DNA from: Dirofilaria immitis
Lineage: Eukaryota > Nematoda > Chromadorea > Rhabditida > Onchocercidae
Direction of reading: 5' to 3'
Assembly: GCA_024305405.1 (NCBI GenBank)
Contig: JAKNDB010000104.1
Span: forward strand, 62,001-126,000
Length of the DNA: 64,000 nucleotides
Numbering within the stretch: position 1 is the first letter of the stretch; each line of letters opens with the position of its first letter. A model generated the notes under the pieces. That model had not been told where the DNA came from. It saw only the letters and a list, made by a program, of their open reading frames with translations, and did no database searches. A program made the position numbers and the translations under genes. Of this stretch, positions 33,839 to 46,800 are shown piece after piece.

Positions 33839-34499
33839 GTATATGTATATAGTATATAGCAACAAATTTCATTTAAAATTAATTTAATTCTTTTAATATG
33901 AAATTATTCTGCAATTTAAAATTTACTTTAAAAAAATTATTCAAATTGCAAAATAAAAAGTTTGCATAATTTATAAGTAAAAATTAATATCTCGAATTAT
34001 TTATTTTTTTCTTCAATGAATACATATTTTTCTATTTTCATATTTTATGTTAATATATTAAATTTATGTTTTCAATTCATTGTTTTGTATTATTGCATTC
34101 TCGAAGATTTATAGTTATCAATAAATATATATACATAAAAATTTTAATAATTCATTTTATAATTTTAAGATAAAAATTAAAGAAAATTAATAAAAGCTTT
34201 GCTAATTCATTTATTACTATTGCATTTATTAATAAAAAAAATTGATTATAGAATTTAAAAAAGAATTAATGAAATTTCTGCTAATATAAATATTAAAATA
34301 AAATTCTTAAAAATCTCCTTCAGAAAATTTAATCTAGCAAGTATTCTTTTACTAAAAAGAAGCAAACAAAGATTAATATAAGTTTTGCTAAAAGCATTTT
34401 CAAATTTAAAAATAATAATTCTGAAAATGATAGAAATGAACAATAAATAACGAATCGTACAAAAATGCTATTTTTATATACCCGATGAATTCCTGATAG

Positions 34500-34619
34500 C
34501 GATGATGATGATGATAACAATGATTATAATGACGATGATGATGATGATGATGATGGCGATGATAATGATAGCAATGATGATGATGATGATAACAGCGACG
34601 ATGATGATGATGATGATGG
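34500..34619. repeat. Imperfect (GAT)n tract
   Basis: GAT units with AAC, AAT, AGC and GGC variants over about 120 bases. The - strand translation is an Ile/Val run and not a gene. Confidence 0.93.
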
Positions 34620-34759
34620 AGGAAAAGTTAAAAGAGAGAAGGTATGGTGATGTCAACTAAGCGAAAAAGAAGACAAATGAGGAGAAGAGGGAGGGGACAA
34701 GGGGACATTTTTAGTTTACTTTTTTTCGGCATCACAAGTGAAAAGAATTGTCTCGCTTT

Positions 34760-34975
34760 CTATATACATATTTTTACATATCATAATTAATATATATATC
34801 GTAATTAATATATATATCGTAATTAATATAAATATCATAATTAATATATCGTAATTATATAGTAATTAATATATGTAATCATAATTCATATATTAGTAAA
34901 TAACACATATAGTAATTAATATAAAATGTTATAATTAATATGTATATCATAATTAATGCACATATCATAAGTGAT
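34760..34975. repeat. Degenerate cataattaatata array
   Basis: About ten diverged copies of (a/g)taattaatat(at) with spacing of 17-25 bases, some with cataatt or gtaatt. AT-rich minisatellite. Confidence 0.75.
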
Positions 34976-37416
34976 TAATTTGAATTTAATTTTTTCAGAG
35001 TAATAATTCCATCCTATATTATGCATAATCTTTATTTTAAATATGTAATTTAAATTAATTGACAATTTTTTTTTAACATTAGCATCTAATTACTTTAAGA
35101 TATTAATTCTTCGAAGAAATATTTACCAAATCTTATATGATATATAATTATTTAAAATTATATAAATCTTTAAAACTTCGTAGAGTGATGAACGATTTTT
35201 AATAAATATATCAAATATTGCATATTTATAATAATAATTATTTATATTGCAATTATCATAATTAATAATTAAATTTTTTTATTATTATTGATTTGAATTG
35301 AACCAGAAAATGTTATATCTTTTAAATTATAATTAAAATTATAATCAATACTTAATATTAATCATTGAATTATTACAAATATTTTATCCATTAATTATCA
35401 AAATGACATTTTCCTAAGTTTCCCTACAAAATATCTAAAAAAATAAATAAATAAATGAAGAAATCAGATAGCATGCATAATAAGCTCTGAAAAAAATTAC
35501 GAATGGAATTATTTCGATGAGAAAATTATTCATTCTCTCTCAATTTTTCAACAACAGATAAGATGATAAGGTTATTCATCAAAAGTATGATAAAAGGAAA
35601 AATACAAGTCAAAGGTCACATAATAAATAAGACGAACTTGTTAATCGTCAAAATAATGATTAAAAAAATCTTTAGGTCAGAAGTCACAGCGATATCTGCT
35701 GATAAATGAAGAATAAAGGAAATGGAAATTTATTCAAATTCTAATTGTTTCACCCTTGCCACTCTTTTTCATCTTTCATCTTTATTTTCATAAATGAGAA
35801 GAAAATAAAGAATAAATCTTAAATTTTATAAATAATGAAAAATATCGAAATTTGTAAACTTTAAAATCGGAATTATCAAAACATCTTTAATAGAAATGTA
35901 ATTAAAAATCATTTAAGCTTTATTTATTTATTAATTTCTTCGAATTTATATATGATTAATTATCAATGCTCAAGCATAATTTAATTTAAAATTTTATAAT
36001 TCAAACATTTCCAATAATTTTTTTCCTCACTAATTATCATATGAAAGAATAATGAGAGATAATGCATAAAGTTACTGATAAATTATCATTTTAATATTGA
36101 ACAAAAAAAAGATGAAGAATTTTACACCATATATACGAATTATTGCTAAAAATATGAGATATTTTTTACTTTTTGGATTTTATTTTCAGAATTAAAATTT
36201 TCAAATATTTCCTTTTTTTCTTTTTTATGAATGACAATATATCAAAAGTTAATTTAGTAATTTATAAGAAAAACTGATATTGCTAAACATTATTTCCTAA
36301 ATTATCAGATATTATTCATTCATTCATCGTTTTTCATCATTCTTGATATCCTACTTTCCTACTTCTCAATCCTATCCTTCCGCCCATTTCGATGGATGGA
36401 ATGATAGAAAGATAAAGTTAGTGATAAACAAAAGTGCACATTTTAAAATTTATAAAAAAAAGAACTTTTATTGAAGATACAATAAAGACATACATTAAAA
36501 AAGATAGTCTAAAAATCATCAATAAAAATATATATTAAGTAGAATAAATATGATATGACAGTTAAAGGAAAAAAGAAAATTATTTCATTTCATAAAAATT
36601 ACCGTATAAAAATTTCACGGTCCTTTATGTGCTTGCTATAATCAATGATTAATAAAAATAATCGAATTAACCTTTTTTTTTGCCATTCGTTTTATTTTAT
36701 TTTCGATTTCTTTCTCTCTTCTTCCAATTCTTTCAATTATTTTCATATTTATACAATATTTTCGAGAAATATCTCAAATATTTAGATGATAATTTTTATC
36801 AATTTATCATATAATTTCAAAATTTGTCCTAATTAAAAAAAAAAAAGAAAAGAAAAGAAAAGGTGAAGGGTGAAAGAATCACTCTCACTGATTTCTCTTT
36901 CATTTTTTTAAATTCAATTTAATTTTAAACTAATAAATTAATTTTATCTCTGTTAAATGCAAAAACAAGTTAGCAACATTTCATCAGCCATTTTAATTAA
37001 TTGCTTTTTTGTTTCCAAAATTTCGAATAATTAATTCTAAAATATTTTAATTATAACTTTCTTTTTCTTATTTTTTATAATAATTAATTTGATAAACTAT
37101 AATTTATCAATAGCATAAATGATGAATAAAATTGCGTTATCAATCGTATCTCCCACTATCTATTATATTCCCACAGCAAATTATCAATTTTATATTATTA
37201 ACAAAAAAAAATATTTGTTTACTTGAAGTCTCTCAAAAATATATATATATATTTCATTATCATTTAATACGGTAAAATATAAGAACTTGTCAGATTGAAT
37301 TACATCTTATATTTCAGCTTTTTTTCTCCTACATTTATTTGTAAATCAAATGATTATCAAAATAATTCCATCGATAAGATATTCAAATTTTATGGCATTC
37401 TTTTTCGCTATTATTA

Positions 37417-37474
37417 CACACACAAATACACACACACACACATACATACATACACACACACACACCCACACACG
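37417..37474. repeat. (CA)n microsatellite
   Basis: Imperfect CA tract with ATAC and CCAC interruptions. Confidence 0.92.
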
Positions 37475-40179
37475 CAAGAGAAAACGACAAAAATTATTTC
37501 GAAAAATTTTTTAATAAAAAATAAAACACAAATACAATCATTTCATATCAAAACATAAAAGCGTTTATAATTTCCAATAATAAAATGATTTATTTAAATA
37601 TTAAATTTTAAGAATTAATCAATAAATATCAATTGAATAAATGTTCCAATTAATTTTCTATAATTATGCGTTTAATCAATTGTAATGAATAAAAATTAAA
37701 AATGATAAATTGATATTATATTATCATATGAAGCAATACATAGTAGGAGTATTATTATTATAAGCTGAAATTGAGAAATGAATAGTAACGAAAAATAACG
37801 AAGCTATCCGTCATTGATAGCATCGGCAAATTTCGTTTTATAAATGTTTATCATATCGATAATGATTGATTGATTGCTTTCGCTGTTTAATTCATATAAT
37901 AGATCTGTTTTTCAAAAAAAAAGATTAATAGTATAAATTAATTTAATTTAAATTAATATTAGAATTTATAAATTTAAAAATTGAATGGATGGAATTGACT
38001 TTTTCTTCTTTTATTTGATTCATATAATAGATTTATTTTCCAAAAAAAGAAAAAAATCAAAATCAATGATTAATAATATAAATTAATTTAATTTTAGATT
38101 TAAATTTAAAATATTATTATATTTTTCGGATTACCAAACTAGAAATGTATGAATTAAAATTGAGTGATAGCTTTGATAAGATATCATAAGGTTAAATTAT
38201 AAATTATAAAATAAAAATTAGTAAAAAATTACAGAAAATTGATTAAAAAAATTTTTTTAGCATATATCATAAATGAAGATTAAACTTATCAAGATTCATT
38301 TCAAAACTTTATTTATGGAGTGACACAGAGTATTTCCTTCTAGAACAATAATATTGTCCATATTTTTATAAATTCTTAGAGTACCAAAGATCAAAATATA
38401 ATTTATTTCAATCCACTGTTTATCATTTGAAAATTCTACGATATCATGACACATCCATCATCCTAATTAATCAATCGTATTATCTATAAAAATGGGAAAA
38501 AAAACAAATTTACTATTTATAATTCTAAAAAAGTTTTGTTTACAATTAAAAAGAATTAATTGCTATTTTTGCATAAAATTTTAATTCCAAAATTTATTTC
38601 TAAAATTTCCTTAGCAAATTGTTTATTTGGTATTTCGAAAAATTATTGATATTAAATTATCGCTTACTGAATATAATATAAATTTTATTATATCAGTAAT
38701 TAGCAGTGATATGAATAGAAACTGAAATTTATTATACATTTATAAAATTGAAATGTATTTAAATAGATATTACAATTAGCATCATAAATTGAATCATATG
38801 TTATCAAATGTTAAAAAAGCTAATGATTAAAAAAAATGAATATTTAAAAAAATGAAAAATGAATATTAAAAAATGAATAAATGAAGAAGAAACAAATTGC
38901 ATTATCAATAATAAATGTATAAATAAATAATATTTTTGGAAACAATCATTTCTAATTAAAAATTTCGTTAGAACAATATGTAAATTATTCCCACATTTTG
39001 TTGTAAATAAATTCAAATTTAAAATTGGAAATTCATATATTTTTCTCCGTTTAAAAATATAAAAATTCTAATTTTAATAAATTATGTTTCATTTCTTTCC
39101 CTTTCTTCGTAATTTCAAATATTTTTTAATTAAATATTTTAATTAAATATAATGAAATTAAAAAAACTCATTTAACTTCTTCATTTTGCAATTTTTTCAT
39201 ACTTTAAATAAATCAAAAGTATAGTAAATATTTTATCAAATTAAGTTTTATGCGTTAAAAATTAATATAAATAAAAGAATAATTTGCATAATTATCAATT
39301 TACTAAATACTATGTTTACTTTGCCTTTTTTTTCCTAATATATCATATCATTTGACTATTTGTTTAAGATATTATTTTAAATAAATCTTTTTTCATTAAA
39401 TTTTTTTGCACAAATACAAACATAAGAGAATTCCTTCGTCTTTTTCATTTCTTATTTTTCCTTTTATCAAGCTGAAGAAGATATAAAATTTCAATTTAAA
39501 AATTAAAATGTTTGATTTTATTATAAAATACATTTCTTCTTCAAATTTAATTTAATCGTCTTGAATTATACGTAATTTTAATCTGACATAGCATATGATA
39601 AAATATATCAATAATTATAATATTAAATATAATTTGCTAAGGTATGCATCTTATCATAAATATGAAATATTTTCTCAATGATTTCTTGCAGAATATTATG
39701 TTAAAATGTAATTAATTAAATTTGCATTGATATTATTAGAATTATATATATATATATATATACATAGGGAGTGATTAAACAGAATATTAAAATGATATAG
39801 GAAAATCAGAAATGAATGTAGTTATCAACAATTTATCATTCAAATATTATTATCAATAAATGCAGCAAAATATGAGAAAAAAGCTTATCCGTTATGATAA
39901 ATGTGCTTAATTGATAAAACCTATGATAAATGTGCTTAATTGGGTTTAAGAAAAGTTCCTTAAAGAGATTTAAGACAAGCAAAATTAGCCAAGTTTAAAA
40001 AAATATTCAAGTGTGTCATTTCTATTGTTCCCACAAAACATCTCTGTTTACCTTAAAACTTTTAGGAAAGCTTTTTGAACCTGTTCAAGCTTTAAAAAAA
40101 ATCATTCTACGATTTTATTTTTTCCGAGATTTATTTTATTCATGCTAGATGATAACTTCTATCATAATCAATGACACAA

Positions 40180-40235
40180 ATATATATATATACATACACA
40201 TACACACACACACACATATATATATATATACGTAC
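40180..40235. repeat. (TA)n-(CA)n-(TA)n compound tract
   Basis: TA units, then ACAC units, then TA units again. Confidence 0.92.
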
Positions 40236-40731
40236 ATAATGAAATTTATACGTAATCAAATTGACATAAAATGTTTTTGTTATGAAGAAAAAAATGTATG
40301 AATTGAATGATTACATGCTAATAATATTGAAATGATGAAATAATTTTTTTATCACTATCACTACAAGTTTATCAATTAAAATTAAAAGATAAAGCATTAA
40401 AAAAAAAAAAAGTTTTTTTTTTCTTGTACCAGCACAATAAATGATACGTATAAAGAATGTGTTGTAATAAATCGAATCGATTTATTGCTTTTACGTCAAA
40501 ATATACCTTTCAAACGAGAAAATGTATATATACGAAATTTAATGGGGAGAAAAGTAAAGAAGAAAAAAAATTAATAGAATCTTTTATTACAATCATTTCT
40601 AAAATTATTTGCATGATATGAATTGCTCGATTCATTAAAATTTAAATAATTCATTATCACTGATTGAATTTCTCATAGCACAATTTCTTTTATTCTAAAA
40701 TTTTAACCTTTCTTTATTTTACGTACGTAAA

Positions 40732-40858
40732 GTTACTGTAAATATATTTACATCACTGATACGTATAATTAAAAGTTACGTAAATATATTTACATCACTG
40801 ATACGTATAATTAAAGTTACGTGTAAATATATTTACATCACTGATACGTATAATTAAA
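40732..40858. repeat. Three tandem units, each with a 16-bp palindrome
   Basis: Three copies (40732-40774, 40775-40815, 40816-40858) of gttac..., taaatatattta, catcactgatacg, tataattaaa. Copies 1 and 3 contain the perfect palindrome tgtaaatatatttaca; in copy 2 it is trimmed to gtaaatatatttac. Copies differ only by 1-2 bases around gttac. Each palindrome holds two opposed TATTTAC motifs, which fit the FoxA/PHA-4 consensus TRTTTRY, and each unit also has the palindrome TACGTA. Confidence 0.9.
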
Positions 40859-41524
40859 GTATTCGATGTTCAAAAGCAAATTGAATATAATTTTATAAAC
40901 TTAATATTCTCATTCTTCTCTTCTTTAAAAATATTTTTTAATGCATATATTTATATTATTAGTGGTATGAATGATTGAAAGAAGTAAAATATGTAAATTT
41001 CATATTTCTATCTTTTTAAATTATTATATAACTTTCTTTTCACTTATCTATTTTATATCATTAATATGATTGTTTGAAGTGATAAAAAATAAAATAAAAT
41101 AAACAGATAAATAAAAATAAATATGAAAAAGATCAATGATACAAAAAAAGAAATACATTCATATCATAACTGATAGTGAAATCATACGTTTTTTTTTGAA
41201 TAATACTAAATGGATTTGTAAAAATAAAAAAAAAAAGAAAAAAGAGGAAAGGGAAGAAAAAAAGAAAGTAAAAAAGAGAGAAAGAAAAGAAAAGGAAGGG
41301 AGATAACGATAAAATGAATAATGGAAAAAGTTTAGGAAAAGCGAAAACGAAAAGGAAAGAATTTCCAATTCTTTGACATTTAACTAAATGATATAATTTC
41401 CAAGTGAGCCTATTTTCTTTCTCACAAATAATATATAAAATGAATGAAATAAAATAATATAAAATGAAAAGAGAGGAAAAGAAAAAAGAAAATTATCTCG
41501 TATAAATTACCCATATATTTCTTA

Positions 41525-41870
41525 TCATATGAATATCCATCATAATCTCGAGAAATTATCACATTTTTTTAATTTTTCAACATAATTCATATTTATTATA
41601 ATTAATATAAGTAAAGTTAATTAATATAACTAGAATAGTGAATTTCAAAAATAATTTCATTGATAAATATCTATCATATTGAAAAAAATTCGATAATTTC
41701 TCGAGATTATTTGGGTATTCATATGGTAGGAAATTCATTATCTTAATTAACTTTGCCTATATTAATTATGTTAATTTATATGAATAATGCTTATCATATT
41801 GGAAAATATTCCTGCATGAAAAGAAAACTGCGGTAATTTCTCGAGATTATTCGTCTATTTATGTCTTTTT
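41525..41870. repeat. Complex fold-back repeat around CTCGAG
   Basis: A segment around taatttctcgagattat occurs three times: inverted at 41525-41570, direct at 41682-41725, and direct at about 41832-41866; the CTCGAG cores are at 41547, 41700 and 41840. A second segment (attaactttgcctatatta-like) is inverted at 41584-41630 and direct at 41745-41793. The left part can therefore pair with the right part as a long imperfect stem. No coding frame and no recognised transposon end. Confidence 0.8.
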
Positions 41871-42420
41871 TTATAATTTATTTCAGACTATTATTTAAAG
41901 TATTATTTGCTAATTTGATTATATCGAATTTAATTTTAAATTTAATTATTATCATGTAAGAATAACAATAATGTTCTAAACATTTAATTGCCTCCAAATA
42001 TTTAATTTTATATTTATTCCAATTTGAGTATTATTGTTCCTTTAAATGCAGAAATATTAAATAATTAAATCGTATAAGTAAATAATTCTAAAATGATCAA
42101 TTATTGATCTTTTATTTATAGCAAATGATAAATCAACCAAATCATTTAGTTGTTTTTTTTCGTGAAATTGAATTTGGATCGTATAAAAATATCAAAATAA
42201 TATTTGGAATAACTTAATGTCATGTATTTAATTAAACATAAATAATTATAATTATTATTATTACTATTGTTATGAATATAATTATCACCATGATATTATT
42301 ATCATTACTGTTATAATTGTTGCAATATTATAATAATTATTATTACTGATAGCAATATCATTATTATTACAATTGCTATAATCGTTGCTACATTACAATG
42401 ATAATCATTATAAGCGTGGC

Positions 42421-42482
42421 ATATGATAAAACGCGCTGTGGGCACGGGAAAAGCAAATTCGAGAAACAGCGCGTCATCATAT
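42421..42482. repeat. GC-rich hairpin in an AT desert
   Basis: atatgat-aaa-acgcgctgt (42421-42439) pairs with acagcgcgt-c-atcatat (42466-42482): 9 plus 7 base pairs separated by a small bulge, around a 26-base loop (gggcacgggaaaagcaaatt then cgagaa). The nearest few hundred bases are AAT/GAT-like DNA with almost no G+C. Could be a structural RNA, a mobile-element end or a protein site; the sequence alone does not decide. Confidence 0.85.
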
Positions 42483-45400
42483 CGATAAATTGTTTACTAA
42501 AATATTGATTAAAAACGAAAAAAAGTTACTTTCAAATATTAAAAAATTTGAATTGAATAAATAAAAAAATTTAGTAGAAATTTTTGAATAATATAAATAT
42601 TTTAATTTTAATTGCTTTTAATTGCTTATATTTGTTTACATTTTAGTTTAAAAATAAGCAAAATTTTATTAATTACCGACTACTTCAATATTTTATTATA
42701 AATGGTAAATTTTAATTAATTAACTTCATGGAATGAATGATAAATTGATCGAAATGATTTAAATGAAAGATTAAGTTTATTGAATAGATTCTAATAAAAC
42801 TATAATTTATATGTTGTCAGTAAACAATGTAATATCAGCAAATTTAAAAGATTAATGAAATATTTTAATTATTTATAAAATGAAATTATTAAATAAAAAA
42901 AGAAGAATGAAATAAGTGAAAGAACGAAATGTGATGGATGGAAAAATTTTAGATTTGTTAAGATAAAATTTAAAGAATGAACCAGTTTTGCTCAAATTCT
43001 GGGAAAATACATTTTTATTGTTCAAATATTAAAAGTTGTTGTATTTTATTTACTGTTGTTTGAATTATTATTTTATTATAGCAAACTGGTAACAATATGA
43101 TTCTAATACTCTAGTTGAATTGAATATCAATCCAGAAAGCATAAATTTGAGAGAATGAAGAATAAAATGAAAAATAAATATTCATCAAATGTATGTATAA
43201 AAGTTAGGAATTAAAATAAGCAAATTAATAATCTTTTCCTGATAATGAAGATCTCTGGACCTTTCATAAAATTATTATCATGTTTTATATTATAAATTGT
43301 CATAAATAGAATAAATGAATTACATGATAAAACTATCAAAATGATAATAAAAGAATGATAATTGTCGAGAAAACAACAAAAAAAAAAGAATATCAAGTCA
43401 ATATTCATTGCTACTGCATATGCATATTTAATATATGATCAAGTTAGAGGTCAACAAAGAGGTCAAGGTTATTGTGTAACGTAAGGATCATTCTTATCTT
43501 AATCCATTCATTATCATCCAACAAAGTATAATGGCTCAGTTCATTTGCTAATATTGCATCATTAAAATTGATGGCAGTGATAGTAATAAAAGATAAAGAG
43601 TAAAATTAATTTCACTTAATGATGATAAGACTGATAAATGTTAGCATTTATTATAAAGTTAATTAAGATTAATAATATTGACAGAAAGTGATAAAGATTG
43701 CGATTCATTTAGAGATTCACATGCATATATAGTATAAGTTTGATGATGATAACAAGTGATAAAGATTTTTATTAATAGCATTACAGCAAATAAGACTGAA
43801 TAGTATTATAAAATGATGAAAAGTGATAAAGATTTTTATCGCTAACAGTTTTATCAAGTTGCAAGACGATAGTACAAAGAGATAAATATCGACTTTACTT
43901 TTGAATAATGACAGTCGATCTTCTTGCTGATAATGATTTTGATAATAATGATGAGAACGAAGATAACAATTATATTTATGAAATTAAGAATAAATTAAAT
44001 GCAAATGGATAAATTCTACTGATCTATCTTTCCTATACTGTGCTGCAATTTTAGCAAATTGTATTTTGGAATTTCCACTTCAATTATTCGATGACAATAA
44101 TAATAATTAGTAACAATTAACAATAATAATAATAATAAATAATAATGATGATAGTAATGGCAGTAATGGTGATTAAGAGTAATTAATAACAGTAGTAATA
44201 ATAGTAATTAATCGTAATCAATAATGATAATAATGATAATAAAAATAGCAGCAAATTATAAAATGAAATATAAAAAGTTTGATAAACAGTTAACAAATTT
44301 ATTTATTTTTTTCTTTGCATATATGTTATTATTTCTGTTTTACTGTTCAATTTTTTGATAATATGAAGGAATTGAAAAGAGAAAATGATAGAAAATGATA
44401 ATAAAAAAGATAAAAAAAACAGATATCATCTTGAAATAAGGACACTACTGACATGCTGCCTATAATCATATGTAAACTAAACATTTCAACCAACAGCTGT
44501 GTACTTATCATTCGAAAACTTGAAAACTTCCACCTCCTCTTTCCTCCTTTCATCCTTTCTTCTCTTTTATCTGTTTTTCTATAGCAAAATAAAAATGGTT
44601 ATTTCATAATTAGCCTAAATTATTATCAATAAAACTATTCGCTACTTGGCTAAAAAAATGCACAAAAAAAAAGCTTCGTACTTTTTTAATCCGATGATAT
44701 GCATATCGTAGTATATGAGTTACAGTAATTTACAATAATTTAATTGTAAACCACCAATTACTGCAAGTACTGATTCACTTACAATGTTTTCATTCTTATT
44801 CATTCCTATTTCATATAGTTTATAAGATTAATCAATGAAATTTTACGGATAATTTTAAGAAATAAAAAAATCTAAGAAATTTGAAAATTTATTGCATAAC
44901 TCTTCAGCCACCTATCAATTTATGATTGAATATCGATAATAATGGAATCTAAAGCTTAACAAACATTTTTAAACGATCAGATTACTTTATTTACAAACTA
45001 TATTCAATTTTCAAAAAGAAAAAAACATAACGATTCAAATAAGTAAGCAATAAAATTTACGGATATAAATTTGGAAGAAAAAATTTATTAAACTGCAAAA
45101 TATATAAAATAGACATAATATTTAAAATATAATCATACGAAGAAGTAATACATAATGGTTTTTATGATAATTTGAAAAAAATATTTTGAGATTTTTTTAA
45201 AAAGAATATTTTGAAAAATATGTTATTAATTTCGTAAAGTTTTAGTAAACTAAATTAACACCTTTATTGATGTTTGATGATTATTAGAACATATTATAAC
45301 TAAAAAGTATTATCATAATAAGAATTATAAAGTAATACGAATTATTATAAATAGAATTTTTATAATTTTATAACTTATCAAAGGTATTTGTTAATTTTTT

Positions 45401-46189
45401 ATCAATCGTTTAACAATCATAAAATATCAGTCATTATATATTATTCTTTCTTTTTTTTGCTACAAATTGATATAATAATAGTTTAAAAAATCATATAAAA
45501 TCATAAAAGAGGCTAGAATTATCATTCAAATTTAATTAATTTCTCAATTAAAGAACTACAAATTTTCTTAATTTTTCTTCTTCTTTGAATTTTTCATAGC
45601 GTAAAAACGTCTAAATTTAAAATTTTTAACAACGTAAAATGAATTTTAAAATTTTAATTTAATAAAATTAATTATTTATTTCCTCTATGCATACATATAT
45701 ATAATGATGATTGCCCGAAGTTATTAGAAAAAAATTCAAAAATTTTACAAATATTTGCAATTCACTGCAAATTCTTAAGTCCATTCTTCTCAAATATATC
45801 GGATATGATAAGTGGATAACTTTATGATAAATTATCGATCTGATATTAAAGACAGTGGCAAAGGAAAAGATTTAAACTGTGCAATCATTTCCAGTGATTG
45901 ATAAAATTTTTCATTGATTACTAAATTAGTTATAACTAAAAGAAAGAGAAAAGTTGGAGATATGATATGTGTTTTTCAAGAAAATGAAAATTTATAAAAT
46001 AATTTGATATGAAGTATGGAAAAGAAAATAGAGAAGCGAAAGAATCATGATGATGAAAAAACGACATGATACTACAATAGTGGTATATCATCAAATGGAT
46101 CGCTGCAAAACTCATTTCTTCCATATTTTTTTTTTTTTTTGAAAAAATAATGAAATGCAATGGAAATAAAATAGCAAGCAATCTTTTCG
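42483..46189. other. Intergenic, rich in TGATAA
   Basis: No gene. The TGATAA motif recurs often, for example seven or more times at 43620-43880. AAT-type repeats at 44095-44250. A - strand frame at 44347-44553 starts MKGGKRRWKFSSFRMISTQL but has no domain. Confidence 0.4.
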
Positions 46190-46800
46190 TATTGATAATG
46201 AGAAAAGTTGAATTTATAAAAAGGAAGTCATACGAGAATGATAAACTTGATAAGTTTTATATGTAATGCTGACAAATTTAGATTTGATAGATTAAGAATG
46301 ATAAATTTAAACATAACAAGTGATATATCAGACTAATATAAGTAAATAAGGAAATAAGGTAAACAAGGATGATATAATATGAGAAGTTGTATATGAAGGT
46401 AATAAATTTAAATTTGATAAATTGCATATGATGATGATAAATTTAGATTTATCGAGCTAATAATAGTAAATTCAAATTTTTATGAAAGAGTGATAAAAAT
46501 CAATGAAATTTATAAAAATGATAAACTTGATAAATTAAAAAAATAAATTCTGTATAAGGATAATAAATCAAAATTTAATAAGTCATATATATATATATAT
46601 ATATATAAATGGATAATAAATTTAGATTTGATTAGTAAAAATCATCGATTTAAATTTGATAAGTTATATAAGAAAATAATATAAATCAATATAACAAATT
46701 GTTTATAAGGATGACACACTTATTAAGCTATGTATGAGAGTGATAAGTTTAATTAATTATGAATGATAAGTTTTGAAATTTGTAATTCATGTTGACAAAA
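46190..46800. repeat. Degenerate TGATAA-rich array
   Basis: A loose unit of about 40-60 bases, (aa)tgataaattta then gatttgataagttatat, repeats across the region, with TGATAA in most copies. A (TA)n tract sits at 46585-46608. Confidence 0.65.

Larger units (their letters stand above)
34976..40731. other. Intergenic desert
   Basis: No gene. Contents: CA tract 37417-37474, TA tracts 39742-39763 and 40180-40235, a 21-base direct repeat tatgataaatgtgcttaatt near 39895-39940, and two nuclear-receptor-like half-site pairs near 35606 and 35676. Long frames here are low-complexity. Confidence 0.45.
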
